A stretch of 64,000 nucleotides of DNA from Linyphia triangularis. Its lineage: Eukaryota > Arthropoda > Arachnida > Araneae > Linyphiidae. Location: the NCBI GenBank assembly GCA_963978545.1, contig OZ021727.1, positions 47,095,385 through 47,159,384 on the forward strand, in the 5' to 3' direction. Shown one piece after another: positions 32,270 through 44,628 of this stretch. Numbering within the stretch: the stretch's first letter is position 1; each line of letters begins with the position of its first letter. The notes below the pieces were generated by a model, which saw only the letters and a list, made by a program, of their open reading frames with translations, did no database searches and was not told the origin of the DNA. Made by a program: the position numbers and the translations under genes.

Positions 32270-33425
32270 CAACTAGCTAAATACCCTTGCTTCGCTACGA
32301 AATTTTAACATGTGCAATACTTTAGCTATCTGTGAGGCCTCGCGTTGGGTAAATCTGTCATTCGTGTATAGCTGAAAAGTTTAGCTGAAAAGTTTATGGA
32401 CACATAAACACAGGCTTATTTCACTCGTTAAAAGCTTCATTGCTATGCAAGCATAGGCTCACTTCGCTCGCTGAAAGGTTCATTGCGGTGTAAGCATAAA
32501 CTCGCTTCACTCATTAAAATCTAATTGGTACGCAAAGACTTAATATTGGAAGCCTCTCCCTTGTCAAGAAAAACAAATTTCCCCGTTAATACAATAATAT
32601 AACACCCTTATAAGATTATTTTACCACGTGTTTGTGGAAAGCAAAATTGGAGGCTAAAACTACTTATGTTGAAACTTTCAGAGATCTAGGCCTATTAGAT
32701 ATCGTTTTGTAGCATATTGATTAATTAAATTAAAAAAAAAATAAAAAAAAAATCTGTTTTTCAAAAATTCAATTAGAAGGCCACAACTATATTTATGTTG
32801 AAAATTTCAAAGCTGTAGTCCTATTTAAAATCGTTTTGTAATATATATATTAATTAATTAAAAAACTTAATTAATAATGAACTAAATAAAAATTTAAAAT
32901 TCTGTTTTTCGAAAGTTCAATTAGGAGGCCAAAACTACTTATGTTGAAAATTTTAGAGTTGTAGCCCTATTAGATATCGTTTTGTAACATATTTATTAAT
33001 TAATTAAAAAAGAACTAATTAAAATTTTAACATTATGTTTGTGATGTATACAATTAGAAGGCAAAACTACTTATGTTGAAAGTTTCAGAGCTGTAGCTAT
33101 TAGCAGTCGTTTTGTAAAATGTTTATTAATAATTAAAAATAAACAAAATAAAATTTTAAAATTCTGTTTTTTAAAAGTCCGATTAAAGGCCAAAACTACT
33201 TATGCTGAAAATTTCAGAGCTGTAGCCTTATTAGATATTGTTTTGTAACATATTTATTAATTAATTAAAAAAAGAACTAATTAAAATTTTAACATTCTGT
33301 TTGTGGATGCATACAATTAGAAGGCCAAAACTACTTATGCTGAAAATTTCAGAGCTCTACTCCAATTTTAAAAAGGTTTCTATAGATCCACAGACAGACA
33401 CACAGCTTGTTTTATTATATAGATG
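32270..33425 (+). repeat. Long repeat copy A with six ~130 bp internal tandem units
   Basis: Begins ctagctaaatacccttgcttcgctacgaaa, has a middle with tcgctcgctgaaaggttcattgc-type tandem words, then repeats built on aattagaaggccaaaactacttatgttg ... tttcagagctgtagccctattag ... tcgttttgtaacatat (each read in short runs). Unit starts recur near 32650, 32778, 32928, 33058, 33185 and 33320. It ends ccacagacagacacacagcttgtttta-ttatatagat. Copies B (55857) and C (58319) share this order. Arthropod genomes carry many elements that start tacccg[tc]gcttcgc and end in cagacagaca; I cannot assign a superfamily. Confidence 0.75.
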
Positions 33426-33598
33426 TGGGAATTGTTTTTCTTCAAAAAATTCACCATATACTTCGGATATGTCAAAGTATTAACGATGAGATAACATCAA
33501 GCAAACATTAGTTTATTGTGGGAGAAGTTTTCTTAAAATGTTTATATGCGATCGAAGTAATTTTAAACAAAGAAGCAAGTTCAAAGAAAGGATAAAAT

Positions 33599-33628
33599 AT
33601 TGTGTCTCGGTAAAGCTCGAGACACAAT
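33599..33628. repeat. Perfect 11 bp hairpin
   Basis: attgtgtctcg and cgagacacaat around an 8-base loop. No poly-T run or gene context suggests a terminator. Function unknown. Confidence 0.7.
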
Positions 33629-34209
33629 TTTCTAAAATAAAAGAATGGCTGTTATGTTTTTGGATGGAATGATCCGTAAAACATATCGGGTAGCCGAATA
33701 AAGGATCTTTGGAAGAGAATTATATAGGTTATTGCTCTGAATGAAAATTCATGTAAGGCGGGTTATTTTCTATTAATTATTTGCCCTTCATAATATAATG
33801 TATGTTTAAAATTTTTTCGCCCCACTTATCATTATTTTTTACATTATTTGTATAAAACTAAATACCGAAACTTTGTGCTATCAATTTATTCCGCTTTTTA
33901 TAGTATATATACAGTATTTAAAAGAAAAGTATATGTGTATAATAAGTTAAGATTAAAGAAAACATGACTATATGAAACCAAAATATTTAGTGCTAAATTG
34001 TATGATTCAAAAAGTAGCTTATATCAAATTATTAGCTTTCGTCTAAATAGTTTTTTTATTAATTTCTTAAGTACGTGATGGATAGAAGCAACTATTTAGA
34101 TTAGATATCGAGTAAGTTGCACAACAAGTACATATTCTTTTCCTATGTTCAGAAGCTTGGACTCATTCCATTTTCCAAACATCAATATAATTGTATTTTT
34201 TAGTAGCTC

Positions 34210-35410
34210 ATATCAAAGATACGTCTTTATATAACTTAAAGATAAGTAAAATAACACAGTCGCAAAATGAAAAGTAAAGTTTACTGTGTGGGCATATGGA
34301 AGAGAATGGAGTGCCCTTAAATGTGCAGTTGTACAGATGTATCCGTATTAAAAATCACGCAACTCAAAGAAGAGACTTTTAGTTGGCGATATGATCTACC
34401 CAGTTATCAAAGTTTATTTTCCCCTGTATTCTCATACTTAACATAAGGTTCTTTGTGAGTTGTAGTGGATAAATTGCTCGTTCCATCTTTAGAACTGTTT
34501 TCAAGTGATGGAAAGTTTCCTATACATTGAATTGAAAACATGAATCTTTCCACAACGCTACTCGTGGAAGCGTCCCACACGTGTGATGAAATTTTAATTC
34601 GAGGAGTAATATCGCTTACGTATAAGAGCGATGTTCAATTTTTTAAATTATCTATCAAAGAAACTGTGGGATTAAATATGCCATAAGTATCAATAAGAAC
34701 AATTTAGAAACCAATATTTCACCAATTTGGACGTGCCTAAATCTAGGTGCCGACCAAACGGTATAGTGGTTAGCGTGCTAGCTTCTAGACCGCGAGGTTG
34801 CCGGTTCGAGTCCCGTGTTAGGCATGGGTGTTTGTAAATGTATGTTGGCTTGTCTAATGACGAATGTTGCGGCGCATTATAGCCCTCGTGTTGCTGAAGG
34901 CGCCAGATAATCTGAAAACAACCAACCAACCTAAATCTAGGTAAAGCAATTACACTTAAAAAGTCGAGTTTAATTATCTTTTGCATTCACGGGGATTTAA
35001 ATAAAGCAACACAACATATTGCATCCCAACTCCAAGCTCCCCACCAAATTATTATGTTGAATAGACATTTGTCACATTATCACATAACATCATGTCCCCC
35101 CTTTTCCTCTGATGTCCAATATTACTCCTGAGAATGAACACATTCCTTTCAGTAAAAAGAATCTGATGTTAAAAAGTTTTTGGTATGTGTTTGATTGCTG
35201 TGTTGAGCTCTTCCCATGTAAGAGATAGGAGAAATCATATATTATAGGTCAACTCTCTTTCAGTTACGTGATTTTGAATACGGATACATTTGAACTACAT
35301 GCACACTAATAGTACTCCATTCTTTGGCATATACGTCCACTGTACACTTTATATTTCATTTGTGTTGTTTTACTTATCGTTATGTTACATAAAGATACAT
35401 CATTGTGAAT
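34210..35410. mobile_element. ~1.2 kb element with ~150 bp imperfect inverted ends, split by a SINE
   Basis: The left region 34215-34375 and the reverse complement of 35262-35405 align: [ct]tatataaagatacatc-like outer words, ttttacttatc, aac.gtg.ccactgt-like, gagtactccattct, tacggatacat, and gtgattttgaata / gtgatttttaata. By eye about 80 percent identical with indels. The middle holds no recognisable coding sequence and contains the SINE at 34749-34929. Superfamily not determinable; no target duplication resolved. Confidence 0.65.
34749..34929 (+). mobile_element. tRNA-derived SINE, copy 2, with 13 bp target duplication
   Basis: The A box ggtatagtggttagcgtgct and B box ggttcgagtcccg are intact, followed by ttaggcatgggtgt, a ~100 bp body and an acaaccaaccaac tail. 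It is flanked by perfect direct repeats cctaaatctaggt (34736-34748 and 34930-34942). The tRNA-like head resembles a Glu/Gly-type tRNA but lacks a pairing acceptor stem, so it is a SINE rather than a tRNA gene. Good promoter boxes and the clean duplication make this the youngest SINE in the window. Confidence 0.92.
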
Positions 35411-36640
35411 TTTATGTATCTATGTTGCTCCATTGAGAAGTTATTTAGGAAAAACTGATATTCCTTTAATTTTGAACGCTAGTATATTTACTTGCAAAGT
35501 ACACAATGATCAGTCATAAAAAGAAACGATATTCTTAAAACGTAAAACTTAACTTGGAAGAATAGTTTTCTCAATAATTATTTAATTTTGGTCAAAAATA
35601 TCAGATTTATTTAACTGACACAAAATTAAAATTAATTAAATAATAATGTCTTATTGACATATTAAAAAAAAATTCTTTTTATTTTACATGGCTAATTATT
35701 TATTCTTTATGAAAATATATTCTACATAATATACAAAAACTCAAGAAAAATATAAATAATTAATCACGATATGTTTTGTAGTACATTTTTATTTGATAAA
35801 TTTTAATTATTTTGTTTTATAAAATATATGAATTTTTGAAAGAAAATTAAAGAAATAGAAAATTGTTATACCAAATTAAATCTGAGGCTTTTTGGATCAT
35901 ATAACTTTTGGCGGACTAATGTTAGAAATATTGAACTTAGCCCTTTTTAAGAGAGATGTTTTTGAAGGAATAAGTTTTCAAGTATAAGCTTTCTATATAT
36001 ATAGCAAAACTAATTTGTAATTTTAAAAAATCGGCCCAGCTGTTATCCTGAAAGTAAATCTCCTAACATAACGATGACATCGTAACTTCGTATAATTGAG
36101 GACCGCAAAAAAGTTTACATGCGCAAAAAATATAACATTTTAAAATTACGTTTATAATACAAACTTTTAGTGAATAAATTATATGTCTAAAAGAATAAAA
36201 TGTAAAATACGTTTTGATAAGTAAATATATAAAATAATATCGTTTCTTGAATTCATTGAGAATAAAAAAAAATTCGCAACCGTATTTTTGTTTCATGACT
36301 GGGTGGTTTTATGACCTAAAAATACACTTTCAACCGAACTACTTTGTACCCGTCCCAAAATATGTTACAGTAAAAATCTTTTTATATTGAGAAAATTTTG
36401 TTATATTTAAGTATTTAAAAAACGTAATCTTCGGTGTATACTAAAATTTTTTTAGGTTCAAATAAAATTGTGGAATAATTTAATGAGGTAGAATCAATTC
36501 AAAAACGTAATAAAAAATTCGAAATCACGTATCACTCCATAATACAAACGGAAGTAAATTCTTCTTAGTATAAAAATTAAATATCGCACTTTTAGATGCA
36601 ATGTTCTTTCTGGTTTGGATCTATAAATTTGTGCTAAAAC
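35411..36640. other. AT-rich intergenic stretch
   Basis: No gene, repeat or motif that I can support. Many short A/T runs; the frame at 36063-36296 (minus) looks random in composition. Confidence 0.5.
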
Positions 36641-36773
36641 TTAATCTTGAAACCCGAACAAACCAACGACACACACCCCACCATCCCCAAGAACGTCCAA
36701 GCTGTGTGAGCGCGGCCGAAAATCCGAAGCCCTTCTAGTGCCCCAGCCCTAGCAACCAGCGCGAAAACGGAAT
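36641..36773 (+). promoter_or_regulatory. GC-rich 5' UTR / promoter block
   Basis: An abrupt change from AT-rich to GC-rich sequence with several CpGs (gagcgcggccgaaaatccg, cagcgcgaaaacgg) immediately before an ATG. The compositional island next to an ATG exon with a strong donor suggests a transcription start here. No TATA box is evident. Confidence 0.6.
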
Positions 36774-36844
36774 ATGAGTGGCTACAGGGGCGTCAAATTC
36801 GTCAACATGCCCTTCTCGGAGGAAAACGAGAACAATAACAACAG
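36774..36844 (+). CDS. First coding exon of an unrecognised gene
   Basis: ATG 36774 gives 23 codons (M-S-G-Y-R-G-V-K-F-V-N-M-P-F-S-E-E and an Asn-rich end) plus two bases, then CAG|GTGAGG, a near-consensus donor, in phase 2. Codon usage is GC-richer than anywhere nearby. I do not recognise the peptide, and no second exon could be proved to the right, so the intron would be at least 27 kb. It diverges from SMG8 with about 15 kb between them, too far for a simple shared promoter. Why this ATG: it sits inside the GC island, and the reading frame runs cleanly to the donor. Confidence 0.6.
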
Positions 36845-37479
36845 GTGAGGACACCACAATCTTTTAACGAGTACAACAAAGGTGTATATCAGTCCTGGAT
36901 ACTTTCGTGTACATTTTGTGTTTATGTATGGCGATATCCAACGCGCATGGCATCTTGAGCTACTGACCCCGTTTCTACCCTAGCACACTTGGTTGGAAGA
37001 GGTAGGGAGATGAGAACGGGAAGCTTCCGTTTTCTATTGTAGGGATGTAACAATGGTGTTTTTTATTAATGCATGGCATCTGCATATAGATGTGGAAATG
37101 ATACGTAATGGTGGTTTTGATTGGGGTATTTGTTTAGAGAGATGCGTGTGTTCTTTTGGGCGAAGATTTGAGTGATAAAGGGTTTAAATGCTATTGAAGA
37201 TTTGTGTGGTGATACATAGTATATTTGCTTTTTAAATAGCAGCACAGTGCTTGTGTATGTTGTGTATCTGGTAGTTTATGCGTGTTATTAATGTTATCGT
37301 TTACAAGTGTGATTAATATTTGTTTCAAATGAGGTTTCGCATTTTCGAATAATTGTGGATCATCAATTTGAATATTATTTTGAAAAGTTTTTTTGACTAT
37401 ATTTTTATTATTATTTGAAAAATTTAAAAAGGGCTGTTCATTTAATAAAAAGTCTAGCTTCACCTAAAAATTGCACAAG

Positions 37480-37745
37480 GCAAATTAATGTATGGAAAAA
37501 GGTAATTGTGTATAATTGGATTAATTTAATTTGAACTTGTTTTTAGACACAAGGTTATAATAGCAATTAATTTATATCCAAAGAATAGAAAAGAGCAATT
37601 GTGTTTAATTTGGTTAATTGACTTTGAAATTGTTTTAGGTGCATGATTATAATGGTAATTAATTTATAACTAAAGTATGAAAAGTGGTAATTGTATGCTA
37701 TATTGGTTTAATTATTTTTAGCCACATCGGTTACATTAAATAATG
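37480..37745. repeat. Tandem repeat, ~92 bp unit, 2.6 copies
   Basis: Units begin near 37500 (ggtaattgtgtataattgg), 37592 (gcaattgtgtttaatttgg) and 37684 (ggtaattgtatgctatattgg). They share a middle (tt.aa.ttg.ttttag.....a..ttataat.g.aattaatttata) and end in aagtatgaaaa/aagaatagaaaa. About 75-80 percent identical by eye, AT-rich, in the long intron. Confidence 0.7.
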
Positions 37746-37999
37746 AATAATCTTGTTTAAATCATATTAATATTTAAACTTCATTACAGTAGTTTGTTTT
37801 GGACGTAAATAAAAAAAAAGAGCGTTTGAATCAAGTAGTTACTTTACAAATTACTCAATCGGATTGTTTCGTACTTAATATGATAAATTTTTACGGAGTT
37901 TAAACAAATAATTATCTTATTAACTAATCAAATAGTACTTTTAATTAAATTCTCTTCTTTGAATATTTTCCACAACATAGATATTTCTTTTGATAAAAA

Positions 38000-39811
38000 G
38001 TTACATAAGTCATATTTTTGTTATTGATGCTCTGCATGAACCAAATCAAAAACGATTTGATCCTAAGCCCTCTAATCTGTAGATAAACAACCCATACAAA
38101 TACGATCTCCCCACCTAGCAGGAAAGTGGAGTGTTAGCTGAGTCCTAAGAGTTAAAACGATATCATATAAGAGGGAATCTCCAAATTTCCGATGGAAAAG
38201 GGGGAGAAAGAGCAGCCTGCACTTTTTCAATGGAATAAGGGGAAATTGTTCGTGATGGAATCCAAGCAGTGACTTATCTGTTGATACCAGAATGTCAAGA
38301 TCCGTTATTATAATGGAATGTGTTAAAGAGGCTGTCGTAGAAAGGGAATTGGAAGGGAATATTATTCAGAAGGTAGAGATAAAGGAATATATGGCAAGTA
38401 GAGTATTGCTAAGTAAATGTCATTTATTAAGTTATAAATTAAGGTTATCGAATAAAAATATGTCAGTACATTTTTATAGCATTAAATCTTTAAAAAGATG
38501 GTAGCGGCTTTATATACTTAACTATATATTGAAATCATTTGTAATGCTTATGCGTAAAATTTTTAAATATGGATAGTCGTTAGGAATAAAGCCTTGTGAA
38601 AAAAAAATAGTTTTTCTGGGAAAGGTAACATTGATATTAATTCAAAATATTAGTGTGATGTGTGAAAAGAGTTAAACCAATGCACACAATAACACTTTGA
38701 AAGGACCGAAGATCATACAGATAAATAATAACAACTGCATTAAAAATTGTAATTTATCATTCTCCCTATTAAAAAGAAAAATGCTGGTTGAAATTTTAAG
38801 TTATTAAATGAACATAAATGCAAAAATCAACAACTTTCAAGATATTTCTTGGAAGTTTGATGCAATCGCGCACGGCGAAGAAACGCTATCTTTAGCATTA
38901 ATTTTGACTTTTCAGTGTCTCAAGACCCAATAGCAGTTTTATTATAGTATGAAATCGGTATATTTAAATTTTTCTTACGAATTATTTGGCTTAAAATCAA
39001 TGTGATGAGGATATAAGCCCCCACTCCTTTTTTTAAAATCAGTTAATGAACAAATTGACAAAGACTATCCCAAGGTATAAGGACAAAAATCACTAGATTT
39101 TGCGAAAAGATTTGAAAATCCCGTAATTCGTCGCAATGTTTTTTTTTTAAAGAAAATGCAAAGTATAAGAATTCACTTACGAGCGCAATCAAATATCGCA
39201 TTTAATCGTGTTCTATGTCTAAAGTAACGCGGTAGCTGTTGGCTCAAAGATACAAGCAGAGGTAGCTTGACTTCTTGGAAGAAAATATTGATTTCTGCAA
39301 GCCAATAGGAATCCATAACACAAAGTCAGATGTGTTGCCTTATGGAATGACTTTCTAAATTTTTCCAGCAAATAATAAAGAGAGGTTGTTTTTAGATTAC
39401 TGTAGGATTTATTTCGTCGTTAATGATTCGACGGAATCCGCGTTGTCGAATCTGAAAACTGTACTTTTTGTAACTGAGACTGCTTTCGAAAATACATTGA
39501 ATAAAAATTTACCTAAATGATGTTACTCGAAAGGTTTACTTTTTAACTTTATGTGCAAGATACGTGCAAAGATCTTCTAACTAAAAATAATGCTTAATTG
39601 ATAGTTGGACTTTTTAATATCTCTATTAAAAAGTAACCAACAAATTAATTGTAGATACAATTATTTATAGCATAGTTATTGTACTGATATAGCAGAGTCG
39701 GTCGCTCAGTTTATATTATTTAGATAGATTTTGGGGAGTCACAATTTGCGTCAGGGAAGAAGATTAGAATTGTAATTTTTTTCTTTCTTTTTATAAAATT
39801 TTTTCAATGAG
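38000..39811. other. Intron stretch without a supported gene
   Basis: 38090-38300 is slightly GC-richer (gcaggaaagtggagtg, aagggggagaaagagcagcc) and is followed by a 70-codon frame (38292-38504) that I do not recognise and that has no supporting splice sites. Nothing else is clear. Confidence 0.4.

Positions 39812-39838
<27 letters not shown>
39812..39838. repeat. Poly-T tract (27)
   Basis: Uninterrupted T run within a T-rich intron segment; source unknown. Confidence 0.9.
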
Positions 39839-39842
<4 letters not shown>

Positions 39843-40974
39843 ATAACAAGTTTATTTTAAATAATTTACATTTATGTGTATTTAAATAACCATGCATCTG
39901 AATTGATTGAGGAAATAAATGAGAAAATGTGATTTTACTCAGTCACTGTTATTCATTAAAGGCTCGGTCTACAAGATAAGCAATCGTCTGTAAACGCTAA
40001 GACTAATTGGATTCTGCAGTTCCACTTTGATTAACTTTCCTACGGTAATCTCTATATGCATTTCGAAAATTTAATTAGTGTGTTTGTATCAAGAGTTCAT
40101 CTATGAAAATTGGAGCGTAAGGAACATGAATATTGAATGAAGCAATGTGCATTTTCCGTTGATCTTTCGTTTTTTTTTTTTTATTGCAATGTACTGTTTT
40201 ACTAGAAAATCCTTTTATGGGATTAATGAATTCTATATATACTTTTGCATCGATCGAAAAAGTAATAATGAATTTTTCCTATGCTTTGAAAAACGTATCT
40301 TCAATAAGTTATATTTTTAATTAAAATGTACTTTACCAGCAGAATGGGATTCGGCAATTCAATTCCGTTTTCAATAATTTATCGAATTACTTTAACGTTA
40401 GAAATAAAAAGATTTATTTTCATGTGTAGTACATATAAATGAAATTAAATGTCAGATTTTTACGGGAATATTGTTCTCTTCTCCATTAACTTTGAAAAAC
40501 CAACTGTCGCTATGTTTGTATTTAACTGTTCAACCTATAGTTACAATGTTTAAAATATTTAGAGATGTATAAAAGTATCGATACTTCACCTAGTAAACAC
40601 TGATTAAATGGCTTAAATAACAATCATACTCACATGCCGAGTGTTTCCTATCCGACTGCCTCTTAAGTAAGCATTAATTCATTACTTTTTCTTAATCGTA
40701 TAAACATAATCGCAAGTAACTGCAAATACTACGCTGAAAAAAATTAACAAACAATTTGCAGCGTTAACCATTTTAACCCTGAAGATCTATGAATGCAGGT
40801 TATGCAATTTTTTTTCCCAAGAAATACTATTTATTTTTTAAAGAAATTATGAAATAGTGTCTCTAGTTATAGAAACAAACACTTCACTTGATTTTTAAAA
40901 TACTTTCAAAATACATTTAAAGTTTTAAAATAATAGATCCGAAAAATTCACTAAAATTTGTAGGATTTTACCAG

Positions 40975-41062
40975 TCACGAAAGAGTTGATTGGATAACGC
41001 TTGGTTAGAATCCAAGTCGAATAAATACTAGTGCACTACTCTATCATCTAAGCCAGTATGTT
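40975..41062 (-). mobile_element. Decayed tRNA-like SINE head
   Basis: The minus strand reads tggcttagatgatagagtagtgcactagtat (for tagctcagttggtagagca-type A box), then ttcgacttggattctaacc (B-box-like, degenerate). Spacing is tRNA-like, but arms do not pair and no tail was seen. Confidence 0.4.
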
Positions 41063-43480
41063 TGCGTACAGATAATTAATACAAAAGCTGTTTCGTAGAC
41101 CGCTACCATTTACAATTAACTCAAACACCAAGCATGTTCACCTTTGTTTCTTTAAATAAATTTTTTGGATTATAAGCTTCTGAATTAAGAGAGTATGTGA
41201 TAGGGGGAGGTATTTATTGTTTGGTAGTTAATTAAATGTTTTGTTAAAATGTCATAACAAGATATGGATGTTATATAGGGGAGACTTGTGTATCTAGAGC
41301 CACCTCACTTTTATTGAATAATGTTTAGTTCCAAGTGTTTTTTTACTTGGCGGAGATTTAAGTAAAATGTCAGATCGAAATAGATTTGCGTGTAAAAAAG
41401 CATTTAGATAGATGCCATGCACGCGACAAAATTTTTATTCCGACCTTCATGTTTTATAAATATTAGTTTACTTCTTATATCATATTATTTGTTTGATGGA
41501 TAGAGTATGCGTTAATTGAGAAGAGATCAGATATTTTAATATTGTACACAATGTGTTAAAATTAACATATAACGATTTTATTATCCATTTAAACTTTTTC
41601 CCAAGAGCTTCATGATAATATACTATACTTCTACATTTTGTAAGAAATTAATAAATAAATGAATTATATATTTCTATTTCTATTCTATTCTATTTCTATT
41701 ACTTAAAATAATTTTATTAAAACAAAAATATCAAAACTTTAAACTGTTCATCTTAACTCTGAAAGATTGTGTTGTATTTTTTCTAATAATCACATTATTT
41801 TTGAAGGGATAAAAAAAGTATATTTTAGGGATTGGATTTTAATTTTAATGACAATTCGATTATTAATTTCTTATAACTATTATTCAGTTCTGAACTTATG
41901 AAGCATAATGTTTTATGTATTGTTGCTGTTTAAAGTAAGAATACACCAACTTATAAAGTTTGACTTGTCTTGAATACTTGGATATCCGTTAAAATGTATA
42001 CTCGTTGTTAGGCTTTATATATATATATATAAATTAAAATTTGAAGATGATTTTTATTTATATTTTACTCTACCAACATTGTAGTTGATATTGATCATGT
42101 TACTTGAAGTTGAAAAAATTTACCTTACATTTTCGTTATCAAATTTAAGTTAGAAGATTTTCTTCTAATAAGCTTTTATAATCAAAATTTTGAATCATTA
42201 AAGTGAAAAAAAGCTGTAAAACTATACAATACTTTTTTAAATTACTTATGACTATTTTGAATAACTGAATACAATGTTTTAAACTTTTTTTTTAGAAATA
42301 ATTTTATATCATAACTTAATATAATTAGAAAATACAATCGTTCCTCTGTGATTTATTTAAGATTTTAATGTAACAGGTTTTGTTAAAAATAAAACTTTTG
42401 TAGCTGTGACTTAAATTTGTATAATGAAACGAGTTCCCAAAGTCCCATTTCTCGGTCAATAGCTTCCATTACTAAGTAAGGTCATTGCCAGCAAAGAAAT
42501 CAATATAATTTGCACGTCATATTCTAATCAATAGAAGTCTACAAATAAACAGAAACATACACAAAAGAATACTGTATTCATTTTTCGAGGAAATATTTAT
42601 TATATTGTATTAGAAATGCTATTTTGTGTCAAAGGGAATTTATTAACAACACAAATTTTTATAGTAAACCTTTGAAGTGTCATTTTGTGTGCACTTCTCT
42701 ATAAATGTCTTCTCAATACTTTGTTGAGAGTGGTAATGAATGGGACTAAGCCTGTTTTTCCTCAATTTTAGTGTATAAATAAAAAAATTTATTTATAATC
42801 CTTCTTTCTTGAACTGTTCACTTTATGTTATCGAAGTTTTCAGTTTAATTTCCTTTATAATTCTTAGCTTCAAAAGATTGTGTGTTTTGACTACTTTGAA
42901 GTACGCTCGTGTGCAAAATATTTAAAGATAATCAGATTTTTGCTGATAATCTTTAGTATCTTTTAAGTGTCATACTTATAAATGAAACTACCGACTCGCA
43001 AAACAAATGCTAAGTGTAAAGTAGTGGTACATATGCAAAAGTAATGTGTGCTACTAATGTGCCGTTGTACTGACGTATTCATGTGAAAACTCGAACATCT
43101 GATTTTCTTTAATATGAGATACGATATCCTCTAAAATCAGAATTTAATTTACACTATAAAAGAGATTTGATCTTGGGATGCAGTATATTGGATTACTAGA
43201 ATAAGTTTTGCATGCACACGAGATGTAATTAAAATTGAAATTTTTAATGTAATTACATGTTTTACCTCTATGTCATGTCTATTTTGATGGTATATTGGTT
43301 TCGAATTCATGTTTAAAGACATTATGATGTATCGTATCATTTAATGTAATGGATATACTATTTAAAAATGTGGCCATCATACCTATACGTACGCCAGACC
43401 ATTCCTCTAATTGAAATTTCAACCTTGTGTAAGATGCTTCAGAGAGAAGCCGTGTATTGAAAAAAGACAATCACTTAAAA
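41063..43480. other. AT-rich intron stretch
   Basis: Only a short tttcta/ttcta microsatellite-like run (41668-41700), a small (TA) run near 42018 and homopolymers; I see no gene or transposon that I can support. Confidence 0.5.
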
Positions 43481-43552
43481 ATATCTGTATAAGTAGAAAA
43501 GAGCTTGAAAATAGGTGTAAGAGTAGAAAAGAGCTTGAAAATAGCTGTAAAG
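43481..43552 (+). repeat. 30 bp tandem repeat, ~2.4 copies
   Basis: agtagaaaagagcttgaaaatag[gc]tgtaa occurs twice in full with one difference, preceded by a partial copy. The period is a multiple of three, and a 125-codon frame (43411-43788) crosses it as S-R-K-E-L-E-N repeats. That frame otherwise looks random, with a Phe run from poly-T, so I do not call it a gene. Confidence 0.75.
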
Positions 43553-44584
43553 GTGATTTGGGTAATTTTTCAACTACAGATCATGATGAATTCATATTAA
43601 GTCAATTTTGTAACTGTACTTTTTTTTTTTTTTTTATAACTATGATTAGTAAATATGTTTTCGATATGAATTTATTGTGTCTACTGTGCACTGAAAAATT
43701 ATTAGCAACATTTAATTATATGTTTAAGTTTATACAAGTTTTCTATATGAATGGTAAAATGCAAAATATATGTGCTGAGAATAAGTAATTATGGGAAAAG
43801 ATTTTGCTCAGTATTTTTGATCAGGATAACACATTTCGATTTTCTTTTGCCAGACATATTTAATTACTTGAAAGTGATAATGTTTAGACTAAAGTGATTA
43901 TAACATTTTAAAAGGTACTTGTTGCAGTATAAGCTCAATTTCGGAACAAACTGTTATGAGAATAATTATCGATATTCAAGTTCCATCAATGTTTTAATTT
44001 AATCTAAATAAATAAAAGTGTCCAATTCATAACCACTATTTTTTTTTTTTTTATTATTTTTTTTTACTGTAAGTTCTGTGAGATAAAATTTTTGTTATTC
44101 GCAATAAAGTTTTCTAATCAATTGAGACACTTTTAATGTTACCTCGTCAAGTCGTTTGATATCGTATCCTTACCAATTCCGTACATATTTCGACTTATTT
44201 GATGCTAATTATAAGTGCTTTCCAAATAGACCTTTCAAATTATTTAACATTTAGATAACGTTTAGGATTCAAAATAAACTTTAATGTTTTAAATCCAAAT
44301 TATTATACTTTATAAGAAAATTGATGTTAAGAAAATTTGAATTTTCAACTTCATGTTTTGTATATTCATTTATAGAATGCTGAAAGATTGAATTATTTTC
44401 TATGTTGTACTTAACATACAAAACTATTTTGAGCCTCATGGATAGTATATTTACAAGAGGCCCTACAGGTTTCAAAATAATCTATGAAAAATCCATTTAC
44501 AGCAACTCTAGTTTATAGATATCAAATTGATAGAGAAGAGTGTGTGCCAATAACTATATTTTGAAATTTCCGATTGAGTTGTTA

Positions 44585-44628
44585 TTACCAAGTATATCTG
44601 AGAGAACATCTCAGATAAAGCTTGGTAA
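44585..44628. repeat. Two-part hairpin
   Basis: ttaccaag ... cttggtaa (8 bp) encloses tatctgag ... ctcagata (8 bp) around a 7-base loop, an interrupted 16 bp stem. Function unknown. Confidence 0.7.

Noticed and set aside
34749..34820. A tRNA gene
   Set aside because: A and B boxes are good, but the acceptor stem does not pair, and a SINE body, tail and 13 bp target duplication are present.
43411..43788. 125-codon plus frame with S-R-K-E-L-E-N repeats
   Set aside because: It is built from a 30 bp tandem repeat and a poly-T run; the rest has random AT-rich codon content and no homology that I recognise.
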